A DNA stretch of 64,000 nt from Heligmosomoides polygyrus polygyrus (GCA_947396885.1 OX377203.1:10339298-10403297); one strand, 5' to 3'; shown: positions 42,948-54,798, numbered from the stretch's first letter. Program-made: numbers and translations. The notes: generated by a model not told the origin, from the sequence alone.

Positions 42948-45900
42948 ATGTGCTCTATCATAGGGGCTATGCTAGTGAGTTTCCAAGTCCGCAACGTCGT
43001 CGGTGTTTCTCGCACATCGAAGTCGTTCAGATTCTCCTTATTAACGTCCTGCCGTGTAATGCAGACGACGGCTTTGGATGTCCGACCAGCCTTCTCATGA
43101 AAGATTCCGACAGGGAGAAGTACTTGAGCTACCATAACGAACTACGACGCAACATCGCCTTTGGAAATGCTACCTACAGTCAAGATCTTAAACCTATCGG
43201 TCCAGCGTCAAACATGTACAAGCTGGTAAGTTGAAGATACGTCATTTTCTAAGCCAAACGCATGGAAGGTAAGAAAGAACGTTACAAGTCTTCATTAGCC
43301 GTCATGATACGAAGCCTTTTTATGGAGGTCAAAGGTTGAAGATCAGACCAAAGTTGTATTTTCTATGATGGACGGTCGTTAAATCAAGACGGCAAAACGT
43401 TGATGCTAAGTGAGAACTACATAGCAGCGAAGTCAAGACTGTTACCCACGCTTTGTTAGGCTGACGTAACCGCCTCCTTCAAAGCGCAAGCGTAGCGCCC
43501 TTCTTTAGAGCGTTATGGAAGCAATCGAGGGGTTGTCGAGTCACCCTCGCATAGAAGCACATTAGATGATTCACGATACCTTACCCACAGACTGGGTGAT
43601 TCAGCTTCATCTTGCTTCCATCTTCCATTGTTATTAGCGGTTTTCAGCTGTAAGCAGGTGTTAACTGCTGCTAGAATCAAACGCTAAAGTTTGGAATTTG
43701 CATAGATCGTCTAAATCGTCAAGCAGTGCATTATACTCCTAACGATCAAACTTTAACAAAATGTCTTAAGGAATGGGATTGCAAGCTGGAAGAAATAGCA
43801 CAGCAAGCTGTGGATACGTGTACAGTCATCGCAACAGATTTTGCTCAGAACAGCGCTTTGTAGGTGTAAAATTTTTTGTTTTTTATCACTGTTAGCAGAA
43901 ACCGGTTTTGTTGTAGATTTAAAGGCACATGGGTTGTGAGTGAAGAGGCAAGGACTTCAATCAACATCCATAACAGTTTAACGGAGTGGGTGAGACCATT
44001 GTGGCTCTACAGAAAATCTCTATCGAACGTTTTCAACGACGACGAGCTGTCTGCGTTTGCAAACGTAAGTACACGATTTCTCTTCTTGTTATAAATAGTA
44101 TTTGGACTTTCAGCTGATGCGATATAGGGACCGTTATAGTTACGAAAAATCACATTATAGACCAGAGGTCTAAGACACAAATGCGCCCAGAATTCTCTGT
44201 TCATATCGATTAGCAATCCAATGAAAGACCATCTGTACAAAGGTTTTAGGAAAAAAAGCTCTAAAAGCAAGAGCAAACCGGCCACCAATGGTCCTCCACG
44301 TAGGAGCCGAACTGATATATTAGACTGCAAAACGACTTTACGGAATAGCGATAGACTATGTCAACAAAGACTGAGTGTCTATTTTCAAATCAGATTTATG
44401 ACACTTTAAAGAGAATTTCATCTTTATGTTTATGGAATATTGGGATAGCTACGAAAAAATGCATGAGTTTGAAATCACTGAGATGTTTCACAGTAACGTT
44501 TCCTAAATGAGATTCGTTTTCCTAGATTCCTAAATATGAAGTTTCTGACTCACATTTTCAATGGAAATGTTCGGTGACCTCTAACATACCATTAACCTAC
44601 GCACACTTCTGATGCATACCACAAGTGAGTTGCAGCTGTCTACACGGGGAAGAGCTTCGGTATACCTACGCGTATACGGATACCACTGTATATAACATAA
44701 CTGCTACCTATGCGTCCGTAGGTGGAAACTGCTATCCTTGTAAGCTTCCGAGATTCCTAAGTGTGCGGTACGGAACTCCATTCTAAAGATTTCACTGTAA
44801 ACCTGAGCGGGAGAGCTATGTTGCAATCACTGGCCCCACACGGCCCCACACCCAGAGGCGGTTCCTGTCAGCAGGACCCTTAATCGCTCCGTGAGACACC
44901 CGATGGTCGTCAATAGTTTTAGCTGATAGGTAAAGGGGACCCTGTTTGCCAAGTCCTATGTTGCCGTATTTGCCGCTTTACCGAAGTGGTGGTGCTCCAG
45001 CTGGGTCCCTCCCACCTTCACTCTCGACCCACCTTCCGAGAATCTCCTCATAATTCCTATTGGCTTAAGGACTAGCCGCGGGAACCGCGCAGGAAACATA
45101 TGCATCCGATAACCCCGAGCCCAATATGTAATACGATACAATTACAGTATGATATAAGACGACTTCTCAATTTCCTTCCGATCAACAGCACAAATAGACG
45201 AAATAGACGAATCAGATTTATTATGGCTACGAGTTGGGCAAAATTCACGGAAAATGCTACATGTAGGAGATAAACAGAATGGAATCTTCGGGATCGACTG
45301 CTGGGTAGGTTCGGAGGACGGGAGGATGAGCAAAGGGCTCATTAGGCTTCACAGCTAACTTCTGGTGCTTCTTCCATATTGGGACGAATAAGGCCTATGT
45401 TATACTCCTGCGGGAGCATCCGCGGATGGGCGGAAATCGCGCAGGGACCCCGCGCCGGGCCACTCGTTGTGGCCCGCCACACCCGCCTTCCGCGGTCCAT
45501 ACCTAGTCCGCGGACGTTCCGCGGATGCTCCCGCGGGAGTATAACAGAGGCCTAAGGCGTACTACCGTCCGCGGCAGCAACGCGACGGCACGACGCGCCC
45601 AGCACGGAGTCGTCCCTGTTGCGGTCCAATTTTTCGAAAGTGATGATTTGCTAGGGAAGGTTGTTAGCGAAATATAAGTATTAATATGCTAATATGAAAG
45701 GCCGAAATGAGCACATACTTGGAAAAAACGCTCTAGAAAAAATCTCCTCCAAAAATAGGCATTCATCTGGCACACATTGGAACATGTCAACAGAACTTCC
45801 CTGTGACTTGTCTGGCACAGGAATGTGGGTTTCCGCGTCGGCCAGGGAGTTCACAAGCAAATCAAGGCCAGAAATGAGGCTACCCTCGAAGAAAATGTCA

Positions 45901-48900
45901 CACGACCACGATAACATCATCAGACGTGTAATCGTTACGAAATTATCACGAACGGTGACGAAATATGTGAAGGGAAATGCAAAGATAGCAGTATGTTCCG
46001 CTCCCGCCACTTGGAGGTATAAAGGGCCCACACATTTCTGCGGCAACGCCGCCCGCCGCCTTGGTTAAGGATAGAGCCGGGGTGTTGCCTCAGAAGTGTG
46101 TGGGGCCTTAAGTCCCCTCTGTGACGCTTCGCGGAAGCGATGGCGCAACACAAACTGGCCGTCCGCCACTGCAGCGAAGGCGCATCATTGGCAGTTGCCC
46201 CGTGGGCGCGACGTGGGAATATTGTAAAGGGTGTAGGGAATGTAAGGTATAGTAGGGAGTAGGGTGGATTAAGGAATAAAGGGATAGAATCTCTTCTGAT
46301 CTGCACTGCAGCCTTATCAGCCTGACCCAACAGCCGTGATGTGTATGGCGATGTGTTGCGGCCCAAGTTCAAGCGGGTCAGACATCTGCCGAAAATCCCA
46401 TCTGTTATCGGACCACCCGCGCGAGGCCGTCTAGTAAAACACCGCCAATAAAACAGAACTTAGAGGCAGAAGGACACGACACTACCACTCAGGCCACCCG
46501 GCCTTCCAATTTCTTCCCTCGAGCTTTGTCTGCCTTGGGTATCATCCCCTTATCCTTTCCCATTCATGTTCTCCTTCTCTTACTAATAATTAATGAAGTA
46601 AATATCATGAAATTGTTTTGTTATGTATCTGAGATGTAAAATAATATACTATATGAAAAAGAAAGTCTTATATCCGGCTTCCTCAGGTGCCGCTGCATTG
46701 AAAATTGGCACTCCAAACCCTGAGGGAACCGAGGATATAATAATATACCATAGGCCTAAGGCCGCAAGACGGCGATCCGGAATGAGTCTGAAGCGAAAAA
46801 GTAACGCGCTTCGCCGCGGGAGTACAGGACAATCAATGTGGCACGCGCTGTTCGATGGGCTGACGTCATCAGATTTCTCACATTTTCATCGGCAAGCAAG
46901 ACATTGTGGCAACGGCGCGCCCCAAGAGACCACATAGAAGAGGAGCGATTGCGTTCGCGACAAGCGGTGTTCGGATCGGTTTCTACCACGAAAACTACTT
47001 TCACTCAGTATTCTGGTCACAAACTCCTTTTTCAATTTTAATGGTTTCTCTCCAACCATAGAAAATTGTAGAGTTTGCAGGACTAGAAAGGCGGGGAAAT
47101 AAATTGAATTATTCAGATGGTATATTCGAAATCGACGAAAATTGGGTGCTCTTTCAAGTGGTGCGGTGACCTCTTCGCAGCCGCATGTTTGTACAACAAA
47201 TTGTAAGTTGTTCGACATTTGTGCACCACAGTAGTTCTTCCGTTTTTACTCGAATCTCGTAAAATACGTTACGCTACGTTTCGTTTAACACAATAAACAC
47301 TATTTATTTATTTGTTTATTCAAAGCAAATCACGCACCAAGCAGGAAAGTGCTTTGTAAGGAGGTTTTTGTTTTTTTTGTACCAAGCAGGAAAGTGCTTT
47401 GTAAGGAGGTTTTTGGACACTTGCTTGTACGGGGAGCTTTTGTTCATGTTTATGATAGCCAATAGCCAGTAAGTCATCAAAATAATCAATAAAAATATAG
47501 TTTTTCAAACGCATAATAATCTAGGTCTTCTGAACAGCGCAGCAATCAAAGCACTGAGACCTAGCATTAAGATGAGGGTTAGCTGAGACTAGGAACTCCA
47601 TGGTGTACTGCGTGGTCGGCCAGGAAGTGATAAAGGTGCCTTTTATACTCCTGACGCTGCGCAATTGCCGTTAGGCCTTGTTTGGTATGCACGCGACGCG
47701 ATCCTCTCGAGAATTCTACAGATCTCCATTCAGGTTAGGGTGAATAAGATCATGGTCACTGATTTCACTCAATCTCCAGCGTAATACGAAAAATGGATGT
47801 CGGATTCGTGATGAGCACCCCAAATATCCTGCTCCCCCTAGGTGAGGTTTGGTCGATATCGGTAATTATGACCTTGACAGCATTAGTCACCCGAGACCAC
47901 TATAACCTACTGTAATCGGCCAATTTTCCAAAAGGGTGTCAGATTCGTGATCAGCACCCTAAATACAGTCCCCTGGGCGAAGTTTGGTAGAAAACATTTT
48001 TTCCATCTCTCCTCAAACTCTGAAAAAAGCACAGTAGTACCATCATACTGCTACACCCTTTTTATTCTGTTGGTTCGGGAACTAAAACAAAAAAGGCATC
48101 GCAAAATGATTCATCCCGGCGTAAAATCTCCTACTCAACACCGAGCCTGCCTCATCGCACTGCGCCGCGCCCTTCCCTCCAGAGGCGCGATTCACCGTAA
48201 CTCGAAATTCCGTCAAATGTGGTGTTTTAAGGCGGTGGAGTATCAAAGCGATGCGGTGCCGCCGGGCGGCGCGAAAAATCGATAGCTATGTTAACCATCA
48301 CGCCGCGTCGCGCAGCGGCGCGATTATAAAAGGCGCCTAAAGGCCCCCACAGAGTTCTGCGGCAGGGCCGCGACCCTATGCTTAACCATAGGGTAGCAGA
48401 GCTCGCCGCCGGTGGCGTCCCTGCCCTATCCTTAACCATAGCGGCGAGCGGCGTTGCCGCAGAACTCTGTGGGGGCCTTAAGCCCTAGTTTATACTTGCG
48501 CTGCCACGCGGCGCGGCACCACGATCGCCGTAGATATCGATTTTTCGCGCCGTCCGGTCGATATCTATCCCGACTATATCGTGCCGCGCAGCGCAGCGGC
48601 GTAAGTAGAAACTAGGGCTAAGGCCCGCCTGAGGTTTTGCATCACAGCGAAGGGTGACCTGTCGCGTTTGTTGCAAATATCCACAGTGGTCGTGTCATTT
48701 TCCTATACTCTATCGCGTATTCCCAAACGATCTGAAAGAGGTTCACCACACACGAGGTATAGCAGGTTGTTAGACAAACTATTTACGGAATTGCTTCTAA
48801 AAATTTCTAAGATGGGATCACGCTCAGAAACACTGAGATGCGTAGGGCTTGCAAGAGCGATAGGACAGGATAATCTGAAGAGGAATGCATGGTTCCAGAC

Positions 48901-51815
48901 GCGATTTGCAGGTGGGCCAGAACATAGGAGAACTACTCCTACTACCGTTGGAAGCTAAATTTATCTCTTGATTAGGGAACAATTGTCCATTCTCGATTAC
49001 GGTAGAGTTACCGGCTACTGAGTTTGCCTCGGACGAGCTTTTGTTGGTTTTCTTCGTCTTTTGCGCTTGTTTCTAATTTCTATGCATTTGATACCGACAA
49101 GTAGCCTGTTATATAGCGCTGCCAGGGTTGTTCAGTGCCTCGTTGACCTTCTTTCTAGTTGACTTCTTTAAAGAGAATGCTGCTTCCAGCGGCAATCGTC
49201 CCGACACTGTTCTTTGGGAGAAAGGGCAAGCTTGCAAACGCGGTGAGGATTGCGCAACCTATACCGACTCACAGTGCAGCGGTGGTCTCTGCATCGACAC
49301 CAGGAATGAAGGCAGCAGCTACGAGTCTGTTGATGGAGCTCCTGTAACAATCCCACCAAAGCCTGAGGAGAAGCCATCAGGTAGAGTAATGTCTTTTCCT
49401 TCTCCTTAAAAGACGACGATGTATTCAGACGGCGAGATTATTGGGAACTGCCCCACCGACACCGAGATGACTGTGGAAATAAGAAAGGAGGTCGTGAATC
49501 GCCATAATAAGTACAGGTGCCTCCTTTAGTTGGCATGTTGGAGTAGCTTTTATCATCGTGGACTGAGAGTGTGCTTCAGAACACTCGTTGCTAAAGGTAT
49601 GGCCGAGAACAAGTTTGGCGGCTATGCTCCGAAAGCTGCACGAATGCGTAGAATGGTTTGCTGTTTCCGTCTACAAAGAAGACGTCTGCTGAACTGAAAA
49701 CTATATTAAGGTGTATGACTGCAGCATTGAGGAGAACGCCATGAAACATGCAAAGAGATGCAATTATGGGCATTCTGACGGTAGTCAAATTCCTGGTCTT
49801 GGAGAAAATCTCTGGGCCATCTGGACATGGAACACCTATTCACTACTGAACTTAACAATAGATGTACGAAACTCTCCTATACAAACTGACTGTAGGTACC
49901 ACATTAATTTCTAGGGTATTGATTGCTGGTTCGATGAGCTGAAAAGGTACGGAATGCCGAACGATCTCATACTTAATGACCATGCCTTGGCGAACCTCGG
50001 ACATTACACCCAGGTACCATTCAGTCTAACTGCTGCTTTATACACATATACATACAAGCGTTTCAGATGGTTTATCAAATCACGTACCACGTTGGCTGTG
50101 CCATTACTCATTGCCCTTCCGATGAGCCGATGTACTACCTTGTTTGTCAGTATGCACCAGCGTAAGTCATAGTTGTCATGCATTACATTTGCAGCTCCCC
50201 AAGCAGTTCTTTTCCATATGCTTATCATTCAAGAAAAGTACCACACAAAAATGAGGATATTTGAGGGCGATTTCCGGGTGTCTGGCGCGTGGGGCGAAGC
50301 GCGCCCCACAAATGTGACGCGACATATCCTGACCCCAAGTTCGTCTAGGATAAAATTGGGATGCCCAACACGATGCTAATGCTCGTCTCAACAATTACGG
50401 CCAGTTACCACCCCCACGTCTTAATTAGGGTGGTCGTATCAGGATCCCTAAATTCGCCAAACTTCATCAGAACCAGAGATGTGTGTTTAACGATTAACGG
50501 TTTACCGATCTACCGTTTTTACCGCCATTTTTCGTTAAAAGTTTTTAACGAAATTTAACGACGAAAATTTCCGTTAAATTGCATTAACGACATTTTACGC
50601 GCCATTTTCGAAATTTTGCTTTTTCTTCATGTAAATGCATTTTGGAGGATTTTTTTGGATCAGCTTTCGAAGTATCGTTGCGATAGCGAGGAAACCTTCT
50701 ATTTACTTGGACATAGGCAGTTGATTTCGTCCTCGTATTTCGAGAATTTCTGGCATTTTTCTTACTCCTTTACCAGTTTATTTGCGTGCACTCCACTTTT
50801 TTACCGTAGTTTGGCGTTTTTGGACTTTCTAAGCCGTTTCCCGCATTCGATTCCTACATACTAATTCTGCATAAATGTGAAGAAAATGTGAACAAAAAAA
50901 AACTGAGCACGGCTGTTGGTTCTGTCACTGCTTCGCTTTTAATTTTTTGAATTTCGTGCTGTGCATGTTAACAACTCTGCTTAACATTTTCGTCCTCTTC
51001 GAGGGCTCTCTTCGCAGTCACTTTTAGGAGCGCAGTCAGTATACAGTAGTCGTGTCTTTTATGAAATCTCTTGGAATGCAGAGGAGAAAGAGGTTGACAA
51101 TTTAAATCTACGTTCCTTGTGTGGCAGAGACAAAAATACCCAATGCGGAAAAATTCGATTCGATTGAAAATTTGTCAACGATTTGTGGCTTTTTGATCCC
51201 CTGCTTCTTTCTGACAAAAGAAACCATTCTGAGTTTACAGACAGATCTGTATCCTTCGCAAATATCTTCCAAAGACGAAATGTGCCAATGGCGCAAGTTT
51301 GAGTTCTGTCTGGAGGAGGAGTTTTTATCGCAACAAAAAATCCTGTGACAGCATATAAGTTCTGCATCAGCACTCCAAGCTTAAGTATATGTGATAACAT
51401 TGTTACTAGTAAGGCCGTTAGATTTATTAATTCCATGCTGGGGTCGGCTGATTGCTCATCCCGATATAACGCACGAGAATATCGGCGTTGTTGCGCGTGA
51501 TCGAACATAGCCACTGTGTAAGGAGTAGCGTCCTGTGCGGAAAGGAGAGGGGGATTCGAGCTCAGCCTGGCTCAAGACAATCGCAAAAAGAACAGCCTGT
51601 AACATCACACTACAGTTTGTTTTTATAGAACCGCTTTATCCTTCATTTTCAGGGGAAACTATTACATGGGACTGATTTACGACGAGGGAGAGCCGTGCAA
51701 AACCGATGCAGACTGCAATTGCAATGGATGCAAATGCAGCCAAGAAGAAGCACTGTGCATCATGCCCCCTACTGCACCATGGTCACCAGATAAATGGGTT
51801 CCGATTACTCCTTGA
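42948..51815 (+). CDS. Two-domain SCP/TAPS (CAP) secreted protein, ASP type, 12 exons
   Basis: Exons: 42948-42974, 43031-43225, 43771-43859, 43917-44064, 48812-48911, 49174-49380, 49429-49516, 49580-49655, 49711-49863, 49915-50013, 50067-50161, 51653-51815 (TGA). Phases agree throughout and give 479 residues. Residues 1-20 are a signal peptide (MCSIIGAMLILLINVLPCNA), so the product is secreted. CAP domain 1 spans ~26-186, a Cys-rich linker (C..GEDC, DSQCSGGLC) ~187-255, CAP domain 2 ~257-430 and a Cys-rich tail to 479. Domain 2 keeps the His331, Glu342, Glu369, His391 tetrad (CNYGHS, GENLW, WFDE, GHYTQ). Domain 1 lacks all four. Strongylids secrete such ASP/VAL proteins into the host; this protein's own role cannot be read from sequence. 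Exon 5 (MGSRSETLRCVGLA) is the least certain, supported by phase and position only. Confidence 0.88.
44065..45391. other. CAP gene intron 4, first part
   Basis: No exon is supported here; CTTTCAG at 44108-44114 could act as a 3' splice site but the following frame stops after 18 codons. No repeat ends recognised. Confidence 0.35.
45392..45552. mobile_element. Tourist/PIF-Harbinger-like MITE H4 (CAP intron 4)
   Basis: The ends GGCCTATGTTATACTCCTGC and GGCCTCTGTTATACTCCCGC are inverted and the pairing continues inward (GGGAGCATCCGCGGA). TAA flanks both sides (45389-45391, 45553-45555). 161 bp, very GC-rich. Confidence 0.8.
46023..46108. mobile_element. Tourist/PIF-Harbinger-like MITE H5 (CAP intron 4)
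   Basis: The ends AGGGCCCACACATTTCTGCG and AGGCCCCACACACTTCTGAG are inverted and flanked by TAA (46020-46022, 46109-46111). At 86 bp it is the shortest; its ends resemble those of H6. Confidence 0.75.
46109..48227. other. CAP gene intron 4, middle part
   Basis: It holds a ~75-bp fold-back at 46668-46742 (TTATATCCGGCTTCCTCAGG against CCTGAGGGAACCGAGGATAT) and a 35-bp direct repeat (AAGCAGGAAAGTGCTTTGTA) at about 47337-47371 and 47381-47415. TTAGGCCTTGTTTGGTATGC at 47671 looks like a solo Harbinger-type end. Nothing coding is supported. Confidence 0.4.
48228..48621. mobile_element. Concatemer of three Tourist/PIF-Harbinger-like MITEs (H8-H6-H7) sharing TAA sites
   Basis: The order is TAA (48228-48230), H8 (48231-48337), TAA, H6 (48341-48478), TAA (48479-48481), H7 (48482-48618), TAA (48619-48621). 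H6 has perfect 20-bp inverted ends (AGGCCCCCACAGAGTTCTGC). H7 ends are GCCCTAGTTTATACTTGCGC and GCCCTAGTTTCTACTTACGC. H8 ends (GGCGGTGGAGTATCAAAGCG / GGCGCCTTTTATAATCGCGC) are weaker. All are GC-rich and self-complementary. Confidence 0.75.
50478..50600. repeat. hAT-family subterminal fragment (CAP intron 11)
   Basis: The stretch is packed with GTTAA/TTAACG units (GTTTAACGATTAACGGTTTA, CGTTAAAAGTTTTTAACGAA), like the ends of the two hAT elements at 13.6 and 17.0 kb. Neither an intact CAGGGGTGCACA end nor a target duplication was found. Confidence 0.5.
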
Positions 51816-51834
51816 GTGATTCTGTGCATGAATT

Positions 51835-51840
51835 AATAAA
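51835..51840 (+). terminator. CAP gene poly(A) signal
   Basis: AATAAA lies 20 bases after the stop codon, so the 3' UTR is very short, a common nematode arrangement. Confidence 0.75.
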
Positions 51841-52059
51841 CTTCACTAAAGAATAGTGTGCAGCGTTACAGCTTCACAACCCGTGTGTGCAATTGAATAC
51901 CGTCTTGAATCTTGTCGAGTTGTGGTCCGTTTAATTTGGAGAGCGTGGCTGCGTTCTTGTAGTTGGTTGCAGTGCACCTAACTTTTAAAGGAGGCACCAG
52001 AAGGAAGAAGTTTCCAGTATACAACACAACGTTCTAGAAAGCACTAGCATCTCCTTCCT

Positions 52060-52480
52060 CGGGTGCAGATCACCTTTAGGAACTGCTTGCGGCTTCTAAT
52101 CTGAGGAGTCCAAGCATGCCTTGCTGTATGTGACACGTACAGTACCCTCTTCTCATCTTCTGAAATGAGCGAGTCGAACCAGTCAAAACGGCGAGACGGG
52201 ATAAGCTGAAAAGGCATGCATCAGACCGTGTGGCGTACTGGTAAGGTGGCAAATCGGGATCCACTGGCGTATTTTCTAGATGAAACCAAGTCTCGTAATT
52301 TACGAACGACAGTGGATTGCCTAGAGGAGATGGTCGTCGCCAAGTCACGAGTGGACTGGTACGGGTCTGCTTTGTTGGCAGCCAGTAGAGTGTCGCTGTC
52401 GACCATCGACTCGCGTCCAGACTTGGGTTGTTTCGATAACGAAAAATCTCCCAATTTAAAGTAATTCATCCAATTATCAC
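52060..52480 (-). pseudogene. Mariner-family transposase remnant (N-terminal half)
   Basis: The minus strand gives FKLGDFSLSKQPKSGRESMV, DPYQSTRDLATTISSRQSTV and VRKLRD (HTH region), then after a frameshift SEDEKRVLYVSHTARHAWTP, the first catalytic Asp block of mariner (GDEKWVLYVN..). The catalytic C-terminal half and TIRs are missing. Confidence 0.7.
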
Positions 52481-53054
52481 AGGTACATGTACAGGGTGCA
52501 TCCTGACCAAAAACACGCGCCAGGTTACGATGAGCCTCAGCTGACGTGTGTTTCAGCTGGAATCAGGGTCAAGCGTGGGGTCCGATTCTTGCTGAAAGTC
52601 TACAAGCTTCCCCCTCCTAAGGCAAATTTGGAACGACCCCATCCCTTGTCTACATCCCGGTTTTATTTCTTGTCTGTGTTGAAATTTTCAAATCTTTATG
52701 CTTTTAGTACCCTTTAACAGGTTCTTTATTCTAGGTTCAGCATCAACACAACGGTGATCGTCCACAGAATAGGACGCGTTATTTATTGATTGTTTGAACT
52801 GATTTTTTTGGGAAAAAACATTAACGTTTAAATATGCTGTATTTCAATAATAATATTTTGATTGTTCTACTGTTAGAAATAGAGAATTTTGCCAGTAGTT
52901 TTAATCGCAACGACTTCATCTTTTTAGTTTTTCAGAGGTTTTAATACATACGACCCCTGCGCTTCTAGCTGAAGGACCAGCATCTGCATCAGAAATTGTA
53001 CTCTATAAAGATTCGAGTGTTAATTGCTATTTTTGAGGCACTCTTCGAATCGTC
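52481..53054. other. Unassigned stretch
   Basis: No gene or repeat end recognised. Confidence 0.3.
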
Positions 53055-54235
53055 GACGGAAACGCAACTGGGGGATGGACTCCTCGTGGAAAAAATTCTA
53101 CAATCTGAAGAAAAGAACATCAGAGAGTGAAACTGTATCTTAGTTCGTGATTACTGTACAAAAAAACAAGTTCCTCAGCAGCGATGTTCGATTAGAGCGA
53201 ATTGTATTCAACTCTTTCATTTTTCTTGAAAAATTAAATCTTTTCTACCTTTCTACCTGAATCAGACCACCTATGCCGTTAATAATTTCCCACTAGAGGT
53301 TTCAATTCGTGATCAATGCACAATGGAGAAACCATACTGTGTTTTCTAAACCGAATAGGTTGGATCGACCTCTGGTCGATCTGGCTGCGACGTCATTGTA
53401 GCAACAAAATAGCACATTTACCTAAATTACCATAAATCGGCAAGTTTTTCAAAGTTTAAAAAAGCCATGAACTTTGAAAACTAGAGGAAATATGTTTTCT
53501 GCCAACTAAGAAGCAGCATTCAGGTATAAGGTCTTCATGCGGGCAGGTAGGGTTCAATTTCTGACCAGAAAAATTGAAGAGGTTTTGAATAATTGATCAT
53601 AACTCGGTAGGTTTTCGAATTTTTAGAGAGCCAGAGAGCCTTTTAGAGGCTAGAGAGCCACTTTTTCAAAACTAAAGAAAATGTGTTTTTTATTATGTAT
53701 AAAACATTTTTGAAAAACGGGTGTTCATGCGGGGTGGGGGTTCGATTTTTGGTTCATTTTTGCGAAAATACTTGCCAAAAATCGAACCCCTCGCCCCGCA
53801 TGAAGATCCCCTTTTTCAACACAGGTTTATACATGGTAAAAAAGCAAATTTTCTCTAGTTTTTAATTTTTTTGGCTTTTTCAAACTTTGAAATACTTACC
53901 GATTTATGATAATTTATGTGAACGTGCAATTTTGTCGCTCCAATTACGTCGGGGCGAGATTGACCAGAGGTCAATCCAACCTATTCGATTCAGAAAATCA
54001 TGGTATGGTTTTTCCACTGTGCATTGATCACAAATTGAAACTTCTAGTGGGAAATTATTAACTGCATAGGTGGTCTGTTCCAGGTAGAAAAGATTTATTT
54101 TCTCAGGAAAAACGAAAAATTTGAATACAATCCGCTCTGATCATCGAAAATCGCTGCGAAGAAGCTTGTTTTTTTTACTGCCCAATAACGACGACCTTCC
54201 GCGAGGAGTCCATCCAGTCCATTCAGTTGCGATCG
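53055..54235. mobile_element. ~1.2-kb fold-back (giant imperfect palindrome)
   Basis: The left arm from AACGCAACTG..GGATGGACTCCTCG (53060-53090) is repeated inverted as CGAGGAGTCCATCC..CAGTTGCG (54200-54230). The arms continue to match inward (TAATAATTTCCCACTAGAGG, TGATCAATGCACAATGGA against inverted copies) to a central hairpin TTCATGCGGGGTGG...CCCCGCATGAA (53724-53803). The left arm has extra internal sequence. No protein is encoded; it is either a fold-back transposon or an inverted duplication. Confidence 0.75.
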
Positions 54236-54296
54236 ATGAGAGAACGCAGTAGCCGTACGTAAACTGCCATGACTCGGAGATTTTCCGCGGCCGCTG

Positions 54297-54798
54297 TGTC
54301 GCCAATGCGATGGTCTGCTCCCTTATATTCAAACTTCCGCGGGCGGCCGTATCCGCTCGGGACCTCGATGAGGCGCTCTCGAGGGTCGGCCTGCACGCTA
54401 TTGGTCGGCGGGGACCGCGGTGTGCCGCCCCCGCCCGGCTCATTCGATACTTCGGTCGACACGTCGAGCGGCTGCGCGGGCGCGGCTCTGAGGCGCCGCA
54501 CATTTGAGCCCGCTTCCTTCACCATCCCAGAGACTCTCCGAGCGGAGCCTCGGAGAGTCTCTGGGATGGTGAAGGAAGCGGGCCGCTCTTCACTACGCAA
54601 TACAGCCGGCTGCACTCCAGGAAGGACGGGGAGCCCGGATGGGGCTTGCCTAGCATCGGATAGCCAGTACAGTCCTTCTTAGCAAGTGCGGTCCCGTCTA
54701 TTCCATATTCATCCATCTATCTAGTATTCATTGCCTATATTCTATCTTGTTGTGCAATACTGTGAAATAAACCGTGGCTACATCTATTGTGCTGCACA
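54297..54798 (+). mobile_element. Probable LTR A, with an internal 35-bp perfect hairpin
   Basis: It starts TGTCGCCAATGCGATGG and matches 61852-62341 along its whole length (GGCTGCGCGGGCGCGGCTCT, ACAGTCCTTCT). An AATAAA lies near 54767. Both copies are followed, ~12 bases after the end, by TGGTGAGTCTCC, which could be a tRNA primer-binding site. No gag/pol frame was found next to it, so it may be a solo LTR or a heavily deleted element. Confidence 0.5.
54508..54583. repeat. Perfect 35-bp inverted repeat with 6-base loop
   Basis: GCCCGCTTCCTTCACCATCC continuing to CTCTCCGAG (54508-54542) is followed by the loop CGGAGC (54543-54548) and its exact reverse complement (54549-54583). The related LTR at 61.85 kb has only the left arm, so the right arm was added as an inverted duplication. 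Confidence 0.9.

Noticed and set aside
42950..43234. 95-codon frame starting at GTG 42950 as the start of the CAP gene
   Set aside because: It reads through a 56-bp GT-AG intron (42975-43030). Splicing it out and starting at ATG 42948 gives a proper signal peptide directly joined to the CAP domain.
44115..44171. Possible extra CAP exon after CTTTCAG at 44114
   Set aside because: The in-frame continuation stops after 18 codons without CAP features, whereas 48812-48911 joins in phase to both neighbours and carries a CVGLA block at the expected place.
45681..46068. Overlapping 121- and 124-codon ORFs on both strands
   Set aside because: They overlap each other inside a CAP gene intron, run into MITE H5 and match nothing known.
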